This document shows positions 10,961-23,400 of a DNA stretch of 64,000 nucleotides, one piece after another (the first letter of the stretch is position 1; each line of letters opens with the position of its first letter). The position numbers were made by a program, and so were the translations under genes. The notes under the pieces were generated by a model, which saw only the letters and a list, made by a program, of their open reading frames with translations, searched no databases and was not told the DNA's origin. The stretch is from Epiperipatus broadwayi. Taxonomy: Eukaryota; Onychophora; Udeonychophora; Euonychophora; Peripatidae. The stretch lies in contig JAQFVV010012395.1 of NCBI GenBank assembly GCA_028023455.1, positions 4,028,001 to 4,092,000 of the forward strand, read 5' to 3'.

Positions 10961-11545
10961 AATTAACAAATTTCCCTTTATTTTATTCTTAACTTGACAA
11001 AATCTTCTTGTTCAGCAGCTCTCTTCACAATTATTTAAATTATATAACTAAATATAATAAATTTTACAACATGATGCCTGTCTATTAATATGTATACACA
11101 CATATTTAATATATATCTTATATAGTATATTGTATAAAATCATTAAATAACTATACAAATTACAATAATAATAATTTATCTTTTCTGGATTATAAAGATA
11201 AATTATTATTGTTATAATGTTTATAATTATGTAATGAGCTTATAATTATTGCATAAGGTATATATAGAGAGTATATATATATATATATATAAGATATATA
11301 TAGAGAGTATATATATATATATATATAAGATTATATATTAATAGACAGGTATCAGTGTAAAGTTTGTTTTATTTAATTATATAGTTTAGATAATATATGT
11401 TGTATATGTTATATGTTCATATATATTTAAATGTTACAGCTCTGAAGAAGACTGCTGTACAGACAAAACATGTAGAAAGTTTTGTTAAATTAAGAATAAG
11501 CTATTGCATTATAAAGAATGCATAAAAAAGTATTTGTTTAATTGT
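10960..11545. repeat. Fold-back element FB5 with hammerhead-like motif
   Basis: Diverged inverted repeat: left 10960-11110, right about 11322-11545 (for example CCTGTCTATTAATATG near 11076 against TATTAATAGACAGG near 11334). The right arm has a hammerhead-like core; the left arm keeps only its traces. The loop holds short repeats of TATATAGAGAGTATATAT. Confidence 0.6.
11436..11480 (+). ncRNA. Hammerhead-like motif, decayed
   Basis: CUGAAGA (11442-11448, U-to-A change), a CUG/CAG stem II, AAAA for GAAA, and an ACAUGU-A palindrome as stem III. Related to the FB1 motif in stem II. Probably inactive. Confidence 0.45.
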
Positions 11546-12299
11546 TATATAAGAATTAATCAATGTAAAAAGAAATAAAAAAACGAAAGGAAAATTATAT
11601 ACATATTTAGGAATAAACTATTAGTTATAATATGTAGAATACGTCTTTATATCTAGTGAAAAAACAGCATATGCTTTTAATTTTTTTTAAATTTTTATTA
11701 TAAAATAGGCATTTACTTTGTGTAAAACTCTTTTTCATTTTATATATTTGATATTAAAATTTATATTGAGTTCTAATTCTTTATATATACAATGTAGTAC
11801 TATCAAAATCAAGAGAAAAATATACATTTCCATGAACAACTCATTTATTGAAAATGAGTAGATGAATTCTGGAATTGATGAATTTATTTTTCTTATCAAT
11901 TTTTACCTTTTTGTTCCAATATTCACAAATAATTCTTTTTAGAAAATTATTTTAGTAATTTCATTATCAATAAATGATTGACATTTTTATTTGTTTTTTT
12001 TTTTTTTAGATTTTTAATTAAAATAAATAAAGTAAATTTTTCAGACAAATTTGAAGGCAGCGGTGCTTATATTTTAAAACTAAAAATTCAGATACCCCCC
12101 CACACACACACACCCTGTCAAATCTACTGAATAAATTGCATTAAACAGATGAATCACAGAAGATTTATAAACTCAAATTAAATAAAACAAAAATAGAGAG
12201 ATTAAAAACAAAACTTTACATATGAGTTTTGCGATGATTATACAAATCAGTTCATGAAATACCAATAAAACATAATTTTTTTATTGTTCTTAATCTATG
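11546..12299. other. AT-rich, nothing assigned
   Basis: Only homopolymer runs and a short C/CA tract (12094-12114). Confidence 0.4.
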
Positions 12300-13200
12300 C
12301 TTTTTCTCATCATCCAATACCAGAGCTATCTACTGTAAGCTTGAATAATGAATGGATACTAGATGACAGTGATATAATGTCCATATGGCAGACCATTTCA
12401 AAACCTTAGGATCTTCCAAATTGTAGAGTATTATCCTAAATAGTATAAAAGAAGTTGGAAGTGATAGATGCATAAGTTCATTAATTCCAGTTTTGAATCC
12501 TATATCTTTACAGATGAAAATAAAAGTCAGGAAATGGTTCTGGGAATGTGGATATTGTAGCATTGTATCTGTTGACCATTAATTTCTCAAAATCATAGTA
12601 ATTGAGCTAGAGTATGATAAAGTGCCCTTCTTATAAGATTCATGAAACATTATATATATATATATCATACACTGATTTTTTAGGCTGTTTATTTAATATC
12701 TTGTGATCTGGTCTTTTAATTTCAGCAATGAACATTACTTTTTGAAATAATTCAATGCATTACCTAATTGTCAGTTTCCATTGTGTTCATAAGTATAATG
12801 TCATTTTTTTATCATGTAAATAAATTATGAAATAATTGAAAAGTAACTGATAAAATTTCAAGCTATTTCCCATAAAAGACCGAAGTTTTCTGAAAGATGT
12901 TAGCTGAGGATATCAATCCCTCTTTCCCTGTACAAGAATGGTCTACAGAGATTCAGCAATATTTAAATCAGAAAATTAGTAAGCTCTGGTGGAAATATGT
13001 ATTAGAATTCTCATGTTTTTCAACATTTGATGGAGTGGGTTTTACAAACTGGAATATTTGGAACATTATCATTGTAGAAGATGTGAAGATATTTGTGCCA
13101 CTAGTTGAATCCTTTTCCCCAAAATGTTCAAATAATCTGAATATGTAGTTATTGCCAATAAGATTTTATGATAGCTGCAATTCACTGATAGAGCACAACC
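12300..13200. other. Less AT-rich segment with two small unrecognised frames
   Basis: Open frames at 12330-12563 (-, 77 codons) and 12897-13148 (+, 83 codons) have mixed amino-acid composition, unlike the low-complexity frames elsewhere. I recognise no domain and see no paralogous copy in the window. They could be chance frames, decayed transposase, or exon remnants. Confidence 0.25.
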
Positions 13201-14053
13201 AGGTAAAAAGTTTTTTTCAATGATCACCAAAAAAAAAAGTGATCATAAGAAAGTGATTTATATAACATTTTATTAATTGATTATCTGCTACCTGAAATTG
13301 TGATCCACTGCTTCTGTGTTCATAGCATTAACAAATGAAACCAAAATGCTTAAAATGGCAGCTTACCCATAATGCTTGAATAGTGATATTTATAATAGGC
13401 TATATTAGTAAATACAGATGTGTGTAACATTTAAGCTGATCTTGTAACTTTATGTTTGATTTTGCTGCAATCCATTTTAATATCCACCAATCCCTCTCAA
13501 TAAGTAATTATTGCAAGTTTCTTTTTCCCATCTTTTTACTTTGAAATGTGAATGAGTTTAAAAACTTTTAAGGCAATCTGTTATAATAACAGTGATACTT
13601 TTTAATTTTAATCTGGTATACATTTCTTCACATAGTCTGTGAAGTTTAACACATTAGCAGAGTCTGAGATAAATGTTCAAGAATTGACTCTCAGCTAAAT
13701 AACATTTTTTTTTTTAAAAAAAAAGTCAATTCAGACTGAATAAAGGGAACTATCAAATACCCTTTCTGTCATTAGAGTTGCCTGAACCTCATTTAAGTAT
13801 ATATTCATGCTTATGATTTGAGAAAGAAGAAGCTCTAAGGAAAGTATTTGTTATTGCACTGAAACATCAGCTATTTAGTGATTATATTTTTTATTACACG
13901 AAAACTCCCGGAAATAACACTATAAATTCATCATTTATTCATGACAATATTATAATTAACATATATATGGCTTCACAAGCAATTAACCATATGATTATTA
14001 TTATTATGAAAAAATTGATAATCAATTTTCTGTTATAAATTCCTTACTATTAT
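13201..14053. other. Nothing assigned
   Basis: No recognisable feature. Confidence 0.4.
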
Positions 14054-14172
14054 TATTTTAGAGTTTTTTGGGTTTTCCCCCCATGTGTCATAGCATCAGC
14101 CGTGCAGCAAACCCGCTAACCCGGGACATCTGCTTGTAAAGCAACTGTCACTAACCTCTATTTTAGAGTTTT
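14054..14172 (-). repeat. tRNA-derived SINE, 5'-truncated, with 14-bp TSD
   Basis: The SINE body (14068-14158, minus strand) matches the copy at 21539-21640: CTGCTTGTAAAGCA anticodon arm, CCCGGGTTAGCGGGTT, then GATGCTATGACACATG. It is bounded by perfect 14-bp repeats TATTTTAGAGTTTT at 14054-14067 and 14159-14172. The 5' truncation, 3' homopolymer and TSD together indicate target-primed reverse transcription by a LINE. Confidence 0.85.
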
Positions 14173-17100
14173 AACTGTAAAAGAAAGAAAAGATTAAATT
14201 GGTATTATTTATTTTCTGTATTAAATATAATGATTTTATGGCACCTTGATAATTTTTTTAATTATTATTTTGGTCATCCGTTGCATTATGTTAACAATGT
14301 ATTAAATAACTGAATGTGTACATGGTATTTGGGCACAAGAAGGTTGAGAGTTAAACTATCATCCATATGGTTTCAGTTCTCAAGTCCAACATTCTAACAT
14401 TGTACTAAATCATGCAAGTCATTAGTGGCAATCATATTTTTTTACGGTTGTTCATAGTACCCATTATCAAGAGACTTTTCAGAGTCATAAAACCTGATTT
14501 TATTTCACATATATATATAATCTAATCTTGATTAAGCGAAGTCTGAGATTTTTTTTATATGCATTATCAAACTTTTCTAGGAAGTAGTAAATCAATTCCA
14601 ACTAATGGAATAAGAGGTTAGTTTTCTGTTTAAAAAAATAAATATTTGATTATATTTTACAAAAACAAATTTTCAAGCTAATTTATTCATCATAAAAGAA
14701 TCCTGTTTGATTTTAGTTTAGATTGTCAATACGATATTGATTCAACCCCCCTTTCCCTTTATTTATTGGTCTTATGTAAATTTTCTCTCTTTTCTTTTGA
14801 GACTAGAAAAATTGCAAATGTTATATAGATTGGGTTTTTAAGTAAGAAAACGAGAACCTATAAAAAAAAAATGTAAAACCTAATGTGGTTAGTTTTTAAA
14901 TATTCTCATGGAATATTGTATTTATAAATAACAATGACAACAATAAAAGTAATGATTTAAAACGATAAAAATAAAATCAGTTGCTATTAATTTGCTATAT
15001 AAAAAATTTACTAGTAACTAACGTATTAGTAAGCATAAAGTCATAGGTTCAAAAAATTATGGATATGTAAAAAAATCATGGTCTCTAATTTAAAATTGCC
15101 TAAATTATACTATGTTTGAAGTTATGAATTTCTATTGTGAAATTTATTGGGCTTTGTTGACATTTTATATCATATGTTTAATATGGCTGCAGAAAGAAAT
15201 TTATTAGCTGAAAGAAAACCATATAATTTCTTTCTTAAGACCTTAAAGGAAATTCCTAATGTCCACTTGATATGTTCTTGACATTCTGTTATTAATATGT
15301 GATTATTCATATGGTAAATGAATATAGAATAGTACTCATTAACATAGATCAGATAATGTGATGAGTTTACTCACTTTTACTTCTGAATTTTGGACCAAGA
15401 AATTCCAAAATTTATCATCTCACATGTCTGATATGTTTTGATACATCAGTTGAGTGTTTTTGAAGGCAGGATAAATTTACACATGCTTTTTTTTTTCAAT
15501 CATAACAGTCAAAATTAGATATCATATTTTGGAGACTGTGAGGTCGTCAGCCAATCATTGGTTGACCACTAAGGGCAGAATTTGCTAAGAATACCTAGAT
15601 ATGGATTTAGACTTCTACTTGATGATAATTTTTATTTAGCTTCTACAACTACAGATTTCTTTTGAATAAAGAAAGTCTACAAAAATTAGAAGAATAACAG
15701 TCCAATTTAAATGAGACATTATCAGACTTTGTTGAATTTGAAAAAAATAAAATAAAAGAACAATTGATTTAAAGAGTGGACATATACTTACTATAAAGAT
15801 ATACTATTTGTAGTCTAGTTCTAAATATTGGCTTTTAGAATAAATGATAGTAAAAACCAATGATAACACATGTTATTGCTTATTTATAATGCCCTGCTGT
15901 TACTGGTAACTTCAATGCAGCTTCACGCAAATCTCAATATACATTCATACATATAAGTTGGGTTATTTTATTAATTAAAGCATTTTATTAATGTATATTT
16001 TATAAAACAAAAACAACACTTGAATCTGTATTTATGTTTCAATATTGTTAAAATATAATTATTATAAATCTCCATTTTATTAAATAATATATCTCCTTTG
16101 CTAAATCACATTCATTCAGTCATTGCAATTTTCACTATTTTCTTAACACATTCAGAAACGTTATCACTCATCATCACTTTATTTTATCTTACACTTGTGC
16201 TCTTTAGTTCATTGGTAGACCTAAGAGTTAAATATTTCTGAAATGAAACTCAGCTTATTCTTTCTGGTGCTCAAATGTCATATAATTTTTCAAGTAAACC
16301 TACTATTTGGTCAATGTTACTTACCATTTGGATAGTGTATGTAAATTGTATTAAATCATATCCAAGTAGCATAATCAGTCATAATTTTATAATTGAATGG
16401 CCATTTCATATTCTATGATTTGCTTATAGTCTTACCCAGAAGAAATCTAATGGAAGAGAGGGCACCTTTGTCTTTTAATTCATTTCATTTCACACATTTC
16501 AACAATGTCTCATGAAGCTAGCCTGTTTAAAGTTCATAATTAATATAATATCATCACACCAATAAAATATCACACTTGATTTTTTTAAGTACCAAATCCA
16601 TGTCTTTTACTCCACTTTTGGCATTTGTATAAGTGTGAATAATCAATAAATGCCAGCCAGTAGTGATTAATAAATTCCTATTTAATATATCCTCTTCATT
16701 TTATCAGACTAGTTTACAGATTATAGCCTTCATTAGTGAGGAATTATAGATCTATATTTAGTGCATCTGGTTTATTTTAAATCTAATGCACCTTTTCTTA
16801 CTATTAAGCTATTGACTTAATTCAAAAACAACTTAATGTTTTGAATCCAAGTTAATTTGCTTGCATGATTAGACAAATCTAATATCAATTCAGTATAATA
16901 TATAATAACCATCAAGTGATATATATTGATGGCTTCTTAATCAATAGAATTTATAATCCTTAAACAGGATTGTTATACGTGCCAACAAAACATTTTATAA
17001 TCTCTGCTTACAGATAATTCTTAAGTAGCAAATGTATTTTTTCTCTGTAGATATTAAATGGTAATACTTAATAAATCTCTATTCAGTGTCGTTTTGTCCA

Positions 17101-17710
17101 AAACTCAAGACTAATTTTTAGTTTATATATTTTCATCTGTCATCTATTAATTAGTTAAACTTATGCAATATGGTAGAACTGAAATATGAAAAATAGAGTT
17201 TTGCTACTTAATTTATGTATTATTATTAGATTTTTTTCAAATAAGTCCCATTGCTGATTGTTTTATGAATATTTCTTCAGGATGATCTGTTATATGTTGG
17301 AGTTTTTTTAGGTTTCTCAATGTTACATTTATTATTGTAATTGTAAAATCCTTTTATTTCTTTGATGGTCTTCTTCTATATGTTTTGCCCTCAACCTTTC
17401 TGTGTATAATACACTTTTCTAATGAAATACATCATTTCAAAATATGACCAAAAAGAGAATTTCAATCAGTATATTTCTATTTTTTGTGCATTCTCAAAAG
17501 ACCTCACCAACACTACTGTTCACCCACTTAATACTTTTTTATCCCCCCCTTTTTTTTATTTAATTTTAACATCAGCAAGGAATCACAGGAAGTGCCATAA
17601 CTGTAATTGTGATCATAGTTTTAAAGATGCAACTCTGCATGTAAAAATTTTATCCCGGTTTTTTATTGCATTTATCTCCAGTGTCAGCATATACCAAATA
17701 TGTGAACTGC
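14173..17710. other. Long unassigned stretch
   Basis: About 3.5 kb of AT-rich DNA. The open frame 17422-17751 (+) runs into the next repeat and shows no domain. No RNA gene, inverted repeat or element hallmark was recognised. Confidence 0.4.
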
Positions 17711-18054
17711 TAAAGACTTGTTGTGGGATTCAAACTCAGACTTTCACATGACCGACCCACCTTATCACACACATGTGAAAAGATAAATAATCACCAATAT
17801 ACGTATTTCATGCTAAACCAGCAATCATCAGTTGGTCCTGATTACTATCCTCACACATATATATAATCAGGGCTCAGCTTTATATTAAGATAGCCAATCT
17901 TCATACTTTAATTCACATGTGTGTGATCAGGTGGGTCAGCAATATGAGATGGCACTGAGAGTAGTGGGTCATGTAAAAGTCTGAGTTCGAATCCCGCATA
18001 TATTACATATATAAATGCAGGTTTAAGCCTGTATAATGTATTAAAGACTTGTTG
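17711..18054. mobile_element. Hammerhead/B-box fold-back element FB6 with 13-bp TSD
   Basis: Bounded by exact 13-bp repeats TAAAGACTTGTTG at 17711-17723 and 18042-18054. The left part is a minus-strand copy (B-box-like GGGATTCAAACTCAGAC in reverse, then the hammerhead at 17788-17845); the right part (17912-18041) is a plus-strand copy with GGGTCAGCAATATGAGATGG and GTCTGAGTTCGAATCCCGC. The unit thus combines a pol III B-box-like site and a hammerhead in an inverted dimer, and ends in GCAGGTTTAAGCCTGT. Confidence 0.8.
17788..17845 (-). ncRNA. Hammerhead ribozyme motif
   Basis: Minus strand: CUGAUGA (17831-17825), a UUGCUGG...AGCA stem II region, GAAA (17809-17806), then the UACGUA palindrome. 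Stem I pairs CCAA with UUGG and UAAUC with GAUUA around an internal loop. Core residues are intact. Confidence 0.65.
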
Positions 18055-19244
18055 ATAAATAAATAATCTTGGAAAACAAAATCTGAAAAATAATTTCTAT
18101 GACCTTATTATAATTTTAAAGTCATTTACTGTTCCTATCATCATAATTTTTTTTATATAATATATACATAATATAATAGTAAAGAAAGGTAAAACAACCA
18201 TAATGCTCCCTGATAATGGAAAGTGAAGAAGTTGGTAACACTCGCCATGCTTTTTAATTACCTGATAATGATGATTAAATGATTTTCTAACTTCGTTTAA
18301 CAGCTGATTAAGAATATCTAGATACCCATTTACTAACCAATATTAGATGGTTAACTGGATTGGCATGTTGAAAGGTTTTTCAAGCTCACTCAATTCAGAG
18401 TTGGGTCCGATATTGTTTTATGGCATGCAAATGTGCTACTACACCTATTTAAAATAGTTACATATATTCCTTAACAATTACACCAATGTAAGATGATAAT
18501 AATAAACTCATTGATAGCCTATGACTAGATTATTAGTTAAAATCATACTTCTTAGTAACATATATATAGACTTTTTAAAAAAAAAACCCAATGTAATCTT
18601 TTTAATTTCTATTCAGTTTTTTTTTTTTTAAACACGGTCATGTGATAATATAAATGATAAAAACTTTCATTATCCAAGTACAGTAATTGCTTATTCTTAG
18701 AAGAAGAAAAAAAGTATATGAAATTTTTTAATATATTTTTTTTAATGATTCTGAATAACAAGATATCAATATCTGCTTTAAAAGCAATAATTCAATCTAT
18801 TAATCTACTTCATCAGTATATATCAGAAGGGACATATCCAAATTATAGATAGTTTATGGCTTCATCATTAAAAAGTATTAGATTATAGCTCACAGCCATT
18901 AATTCTTTTATAATTTCTAAGTTAATGATCTGAAATTCAAGCCAACTTGAATAGCTATGTAACTCTGGTATATCAAACATATTTGTGAATGTTCAAACAA
19001 ATTGAATATCGGATTATTAGCTTGAATAATTACAAAAGACGTAAAGGTCGCAGTGCAATAAATAAATGTCTGCTATCTAAATATAGCATTATTATTTAAT
19101 ATCCGTTGATTATTTAAGCTTGCGATAGAATATCCTTGATTATTTAAGCTTGCGATAGGTGGTTCTGGAATAGAATAAATAACAATGCATTATTACTTCT
19201 AAGGCAGTGTTATTGGATTATTCTTAGAATCACCCATTATTGTA

Positions 19245-19440
19245 CAGCCTTAAACTTGCATTTACATATGTAATATATGCGGGATTCGAACTCAGACTTT
19301 CTCAGTGCCATCTTATATTGCTGACCCACCTGATCACATACATGTTGAAAAGATAAATAATCACCAATAGACGAATTTCGTGCTTCAACACTCATCAGTT
19401 GATCCAGATTACCATTTCCACACATATATGCAATCAAATT
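19245..19440 (-). repeat. Hammerhead/B-box repeat, copy D
   Basis: Single minus-strand unit: hammerhead, TTGGTGATTATTTATCTTTT, GTGATCAGGTGGGTCAGC, ATATAAGATGGCACTGAG, then AAAGTCTGAGTTCGAATCCC, the last matching a pol III B box. The layout of hammerhead plus pol III-like promoter is the one described for schistosome Sm-alpha repeats. Not coding. Confidence 0.75.
19358..19412 (-). ncRNA. Hammerhead ribozyme, core intact
   Basis: CUGAUGA (19398-19392), a clean stem II GUGU-UGAA-GCAC, GAAA (19379-19376), then UUCG closed by A15.1-U16.1 and C17 at 19370. Outer stem I pairs UAAUC with GAUUA. All core positions match the consensus, with cleavage expected between 19370 and 19369. Stem III is almost nil, so activity as a monomer may be weak. 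Confidence 0.75.
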
Positions 19441-20289
19441 GTGATTTTAATGGAGTAACACTGATGAAATGGTTATATTTCCTTAGCAATAATCATTATT
19501 ATTTAAAATGACTATAAAAATATTATTGTCTAGATATAAAACTCATATAATATTTTGTATCTAATAAATATCAAGTTACCCGTTTAAAAATGTCTTCCTT
19601 TTTCCTGATTCTCAATCATTTTGTAACAACTTTTTATAAATCACGTGTGGTGTGTATGTTTGTTAAAATAATTTATTAGAAGGATAAAAAAAAAAAAAAA
19701 CACAATATGAAAATAAATAAATCAACAACAATTATTTTCTTGTTATAAATGTAAAAAAAAAAAATTACCATAATTCAAAGTTTTCTAAATTTTATTTTCC
19801 TAATATAGTTTTTTTAATTATAAAAAAGAGAATCTAAAATAAAATGTGTTAAAAGGGGTTGGGATGGGGGGTAATAAACTACCATCAGAAATAATCGCTC
19901 GCTATTAATTATAATAAACTTAGGCATATAAAACTATCTATGATCAGAAAATATATATCTGACAAAAAACATCTTAAATATTTATTAACACCTTTTGTAT
20001 CTTAAAAACATTAAAATATTTTATATATACTGCTATTTGGTTCAAAATCATCCTATGGATATCTGCAATTGTAGTTGTTAGCAAACTCTCTGTAATATAT
20101 GTATTTAACACATACACAATCATCTATATTACAATTTAATTTTAAAAATGCATTAAGGTATATAAAATAATTTAAAAATACAATAATATAATAATGAAAA
20201 AGCCAGTACAGTATTAAATCTAGAAAGAGAGAAAAAAAAGAATAATCACGTGAATAATTCTGTGCACAAAACGAGGAAATGGTTTGTTT

Positions 20290-21460
20290 TATCTCCTAGC
20301 TGGGAATAACTAAATACCCATTTGCTAACCAATATTTGATTGTTGACTAAGCTAAACTGTTACAATTATATTTAAGTTGGGGATTCATCTTAGGTTCAAA
20401 CCTGGGTTATATACACAGCAAGCAGTTATGCTGGTGATTTTATGAGATTTTTTAACCTGTTTGATGTATATTGTCAATTAGATTAATTCAAAGTGGCAGT
20501 CGTAAAATCATTGCTTGCCTAAGATAAGATTAAGTAGCTGTGAGCGACTAATTTTAAAAATAGTTAGAACTCATAGTAGTTTTAATGTAATATTTTTAAT
20601 TTCTATTACATTTTTTAAACCAAGATCATGCGACTAATATAAATAATAAAAACTTTTATTATCCAAATCGTTACTTGCTCTTAGAAGAAAATATATATAT
20701 GAAATTTTTTAATATGCTTTTTAATGATTCTGAATAATAAAATATCAATATCTATATTAGAAGCAGCCATCTTTTGTGAGCTTGAGTAATCATTGAACAG
20801 TAAATAGTAGGTTCATAATCAAATTATTGAGAAGCATCAGATTGCGTCACACAACCAGAAACTCTCTTCTTTTATAATCTCTAAAGCCAATTTGTATAGT
20901 TATAATAAGTCTGGTTATACAAAGTTCAAATCTTAAGGTATATGAATCTCATGTTAGCAGTTTGAACATTATAAAAGAAATATAAATTATTTTTTAATGA
21001 ATAAGTGCAATTCAATGTTTCTCATTAAGGAAATCAATAACTAGAAATGTCCATCAAGTAGATATTACATTATTATATAGTATTCATTGATCATTCAAGC
21101 CTAAAATAAATTGCTCTGGAAAAAGGCAAAGTGCATTATTGCCTCTAAAGCAGATGTTGAAAGTAAGCTAGAAAATTCATGATATTTTGTATCTGGCGAG
21201 ATATCAGGTTACAATTTTAAAATCATTTCCTTTTTCCTGATTTTATAAATAACATGTGACTTACATGTATGATTGTTTAAAGCATTTATTACATCAATAG
21301 TAAGTATTTTCAACTATAAATCTAAAAAAAAATAATAATAATTACAATTCAAAATTTTCAAAATATTCTCCCCCCCCCCCAACATATTTTTTTTAGCGGT
21401 AAAAAAAGAAAAACTAAATAAAATGTGTTAAGAGGAGTTGGGGATAGTAAGTGATGTCAG
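20290..21460. repeat. Diverged duplicated segment, copy 2
   Basis: Counterpart of 18290-19880 with the same blocks in the same order (GCTAACCAATATTTGAT at 20323, TTTAATGATTCTGAATAAT at 20720, TTTCCTTTTTCCTGATT at 21226, AAATGTGTTAAGAGGAGTTG at 21421), shorter and without the hammerhead repeat. Contains a C run (21371-21380). Confidence 0.5.
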
Positions 21461-21538
21461 TAGTTTATAAAACTAATTAAAACTTCACTGTTTATCTTAA
21501 TTTGTTTCCTAACAATCACTACAAAATCACATTTTTTT

Positions 21539-21640
21539 GTCAAGCATGGGTGGTCGAGAGGTCAGCGACAGCTGCTTTACAAGCAATTGTCCCGGGTTAG
21601 CGGGTTCGCTTTCCAGCTGATGCTATGACACATGAGAAAA
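21539..21640 (+). repeat. tRNA-derived SINE
   Basis: Full copy: GGTGGTCGAGAGGTCAG (A-box region), anticodon loop with TAC, CCCGGGTTAGCGGGTTCG (a B-box region with an inserted repeat), GATGCTATGACACATGAG, then an A8 tail. Imperfect flanking repeats AAAATCAC near 21523 and 21633 may be a TSD. Confidence 0.75.
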
Positions 21641-23082
21641 AAAATCACTTATTTTGATATATTTTGGCACATGATAATGGTGTTGTTATTGTTTCAGCTT
21701 TTCGTCACTATTTTAAAATTTATCTCTAATGTTAGTTTTCTGGTATATTTTTTTTTTGCATAGAAAAAATTATTAGTTTCAAATAAAATCTGAAAATGTC
21801 AGTATCTTATGCAAATTTCCCACATAAAATGAAGTCCAATGATACCTGATTGATGTAACAACATCACTGATTGGTTGATTATTTGGCCTCAAAGATATTC
21901 CAAGTGTGAATTTTGTTTTAATATTTTGAAAATAAAAATTGTTATTTTCAGTCATTTATTTATATATTTAAGCTTATTTATTCAACACATTTGCAAAATA
22001 TTTATTTTAAACTAAAAAAATACTTGATTTCAATTATATTTTATTTGAAAATGTTTTAGAAGACAAGTTGTAAAAAGATATTTATAGTATAAGTGGACAA
22101 TGTTTTTACTGACTAATAAGAATTGCTTTCATAAACTGCTGATGGAGAAATTTTTTATGAAATTTGTAATTTTTATTTTAAAGTATATTTTCTTTTTTTT
22201 TTTTTTAATATTTCAACTAAAATTTCTTTCTGTTTTAAAAATTGAATTTATATAAGAAATATTTTATTCAATACTTGTTTATGATTAGACAATGTTACAA
22301 GTCACTAAGAAAAGAATCAGTGTTACTATTTTATATTGACTTTAGTATTTTATTTTTTTATTTTATAAAGTTCAAATATTAACTTTTAGAATGTCTTTTG
22401 TTTGTAAGTTTATATTTGTAATAAGCAATGTAAAGATTATTAATGTGTGATATAGAATAAAGGTTTAATTGTAAAAATAAAATATTTGCACATATGACAA
22501 AAGTCCTTACTAGGATATTTCGAAAAAAAAATAGAGGGAATTTGATAGTGAATGAGTTAACTAAAAAAGCTCATAATATATTTTAAGCCTTTGTGGATCT
22601 TCTAAGACAATAATGTGAACTCCCAAGGTCCATAGACCATAGGTTTAAAATCATAATTTGAAGCATTTAACAAAGCTATGTTATCATTGCAATGTAAACA
22701 CAATTTTATTCTTTTTGTAAACTCAGATTTTCACTATAGCATTCACATCACCTGATGAACTTTTCACCCAATTTTTATGAGAATAACGTTGTTTAATATT
22801 TTTTAATCATCCAGGTTTGTGTAGATAATGTACACAATTCACGAGAAATCATAGTTAGACATCAAATTTGGTGAACAGCTATAAAAGATTCTGTACTACC
22901 AACACTGTGGCAGCTGAGTATTCAAAGCAGCAATGTGACTTACCTTATTCTATTGTTCAGCAATTGAATCAATTTATTTTCTCATATTTCTACATTCTTT
23001 CAAGAACAGTTTTTTTCTACCTATTCAAGAACTATCTACTGTAAACCTAATAGATTCCAGATATTATAGTAGTACAATATTC
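21641..23082. other. Nothing assigned
   Basis: AT-rich. A possible decayed tRNA-like patch near 22615-22660 (AAGGTCCATAGACCATAGGTTTAAA) is too weak to call. Confidence 0.35.
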
Positions 23083-23400
23083 ACATCTCCAGATTGGTTT
23101 CTGGTTTTCTCCTTCATCAATGATGACTAAGTTCAAAGTTTGAACTAATTGCATGAGATAAGAATTGCATTTATGCATTTAGAAGTCACCCTTTAGTCAT
23201 CCCCCCCCATATTATTCAAAAATCAATAGCCTTTAATATTAACATCTCCAGACTGGTTCTGTATTTTGCCTTCATCAGTGAGAATTTGGAGTTCAAACCT
23301 GGAAATGATGCACTTAAGCATGCAACAGCCTTTTATTTCTGTCTCATGCTATTCAAAAGCAGTAGTCTTAATTTATCAAAGCCTTATACATTATATTCAT
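23083..23400 (-). repeat. Tandem dimer, 159-bp unit, with hammerhead-like cores
   Basis: ACATCTCCAGA begins at 23083 and ACATCTCCA again at 23242, and later blocks (ATATTATTCAAAAATCAATAG against ATGCTATTCAAAAGCAGTAG) repeat in register, giving two units of about 159 bp. On the minus strand each has a hammerhead-like core: CUGAUGA at 23278-23272 with a damaged GAAA (GAAC) and AACCAGUC in unit 2; a degenerate core in unit 1. Head-to-tail dimers of short hammerhead units resemble animal retrozymes. Confidence 0.55.

Larger units (their letters stand above)
18290..19880. repeat. Diverged duplicated segment, copy 1
   Basis: Shares ordered blocks with 20290-21460: ACTAACCAATATT and GGTTAACT (18337), TTTAATGATTCTGAATAA (18742), GTTGATTATTTAAGC (19102), CATTATTACTTCTAAGGCAG (19188), TTCCTTTTTCCTGATT (19596) and AAAATGTGTTAA (19840). 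Copy 1 alone contains the hammerhead repeat at 19245-19440. Related fragments near 36160 and 37465 suggest an old dispersed element rather than a simple tandem duplication. Confidence 0.5.
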
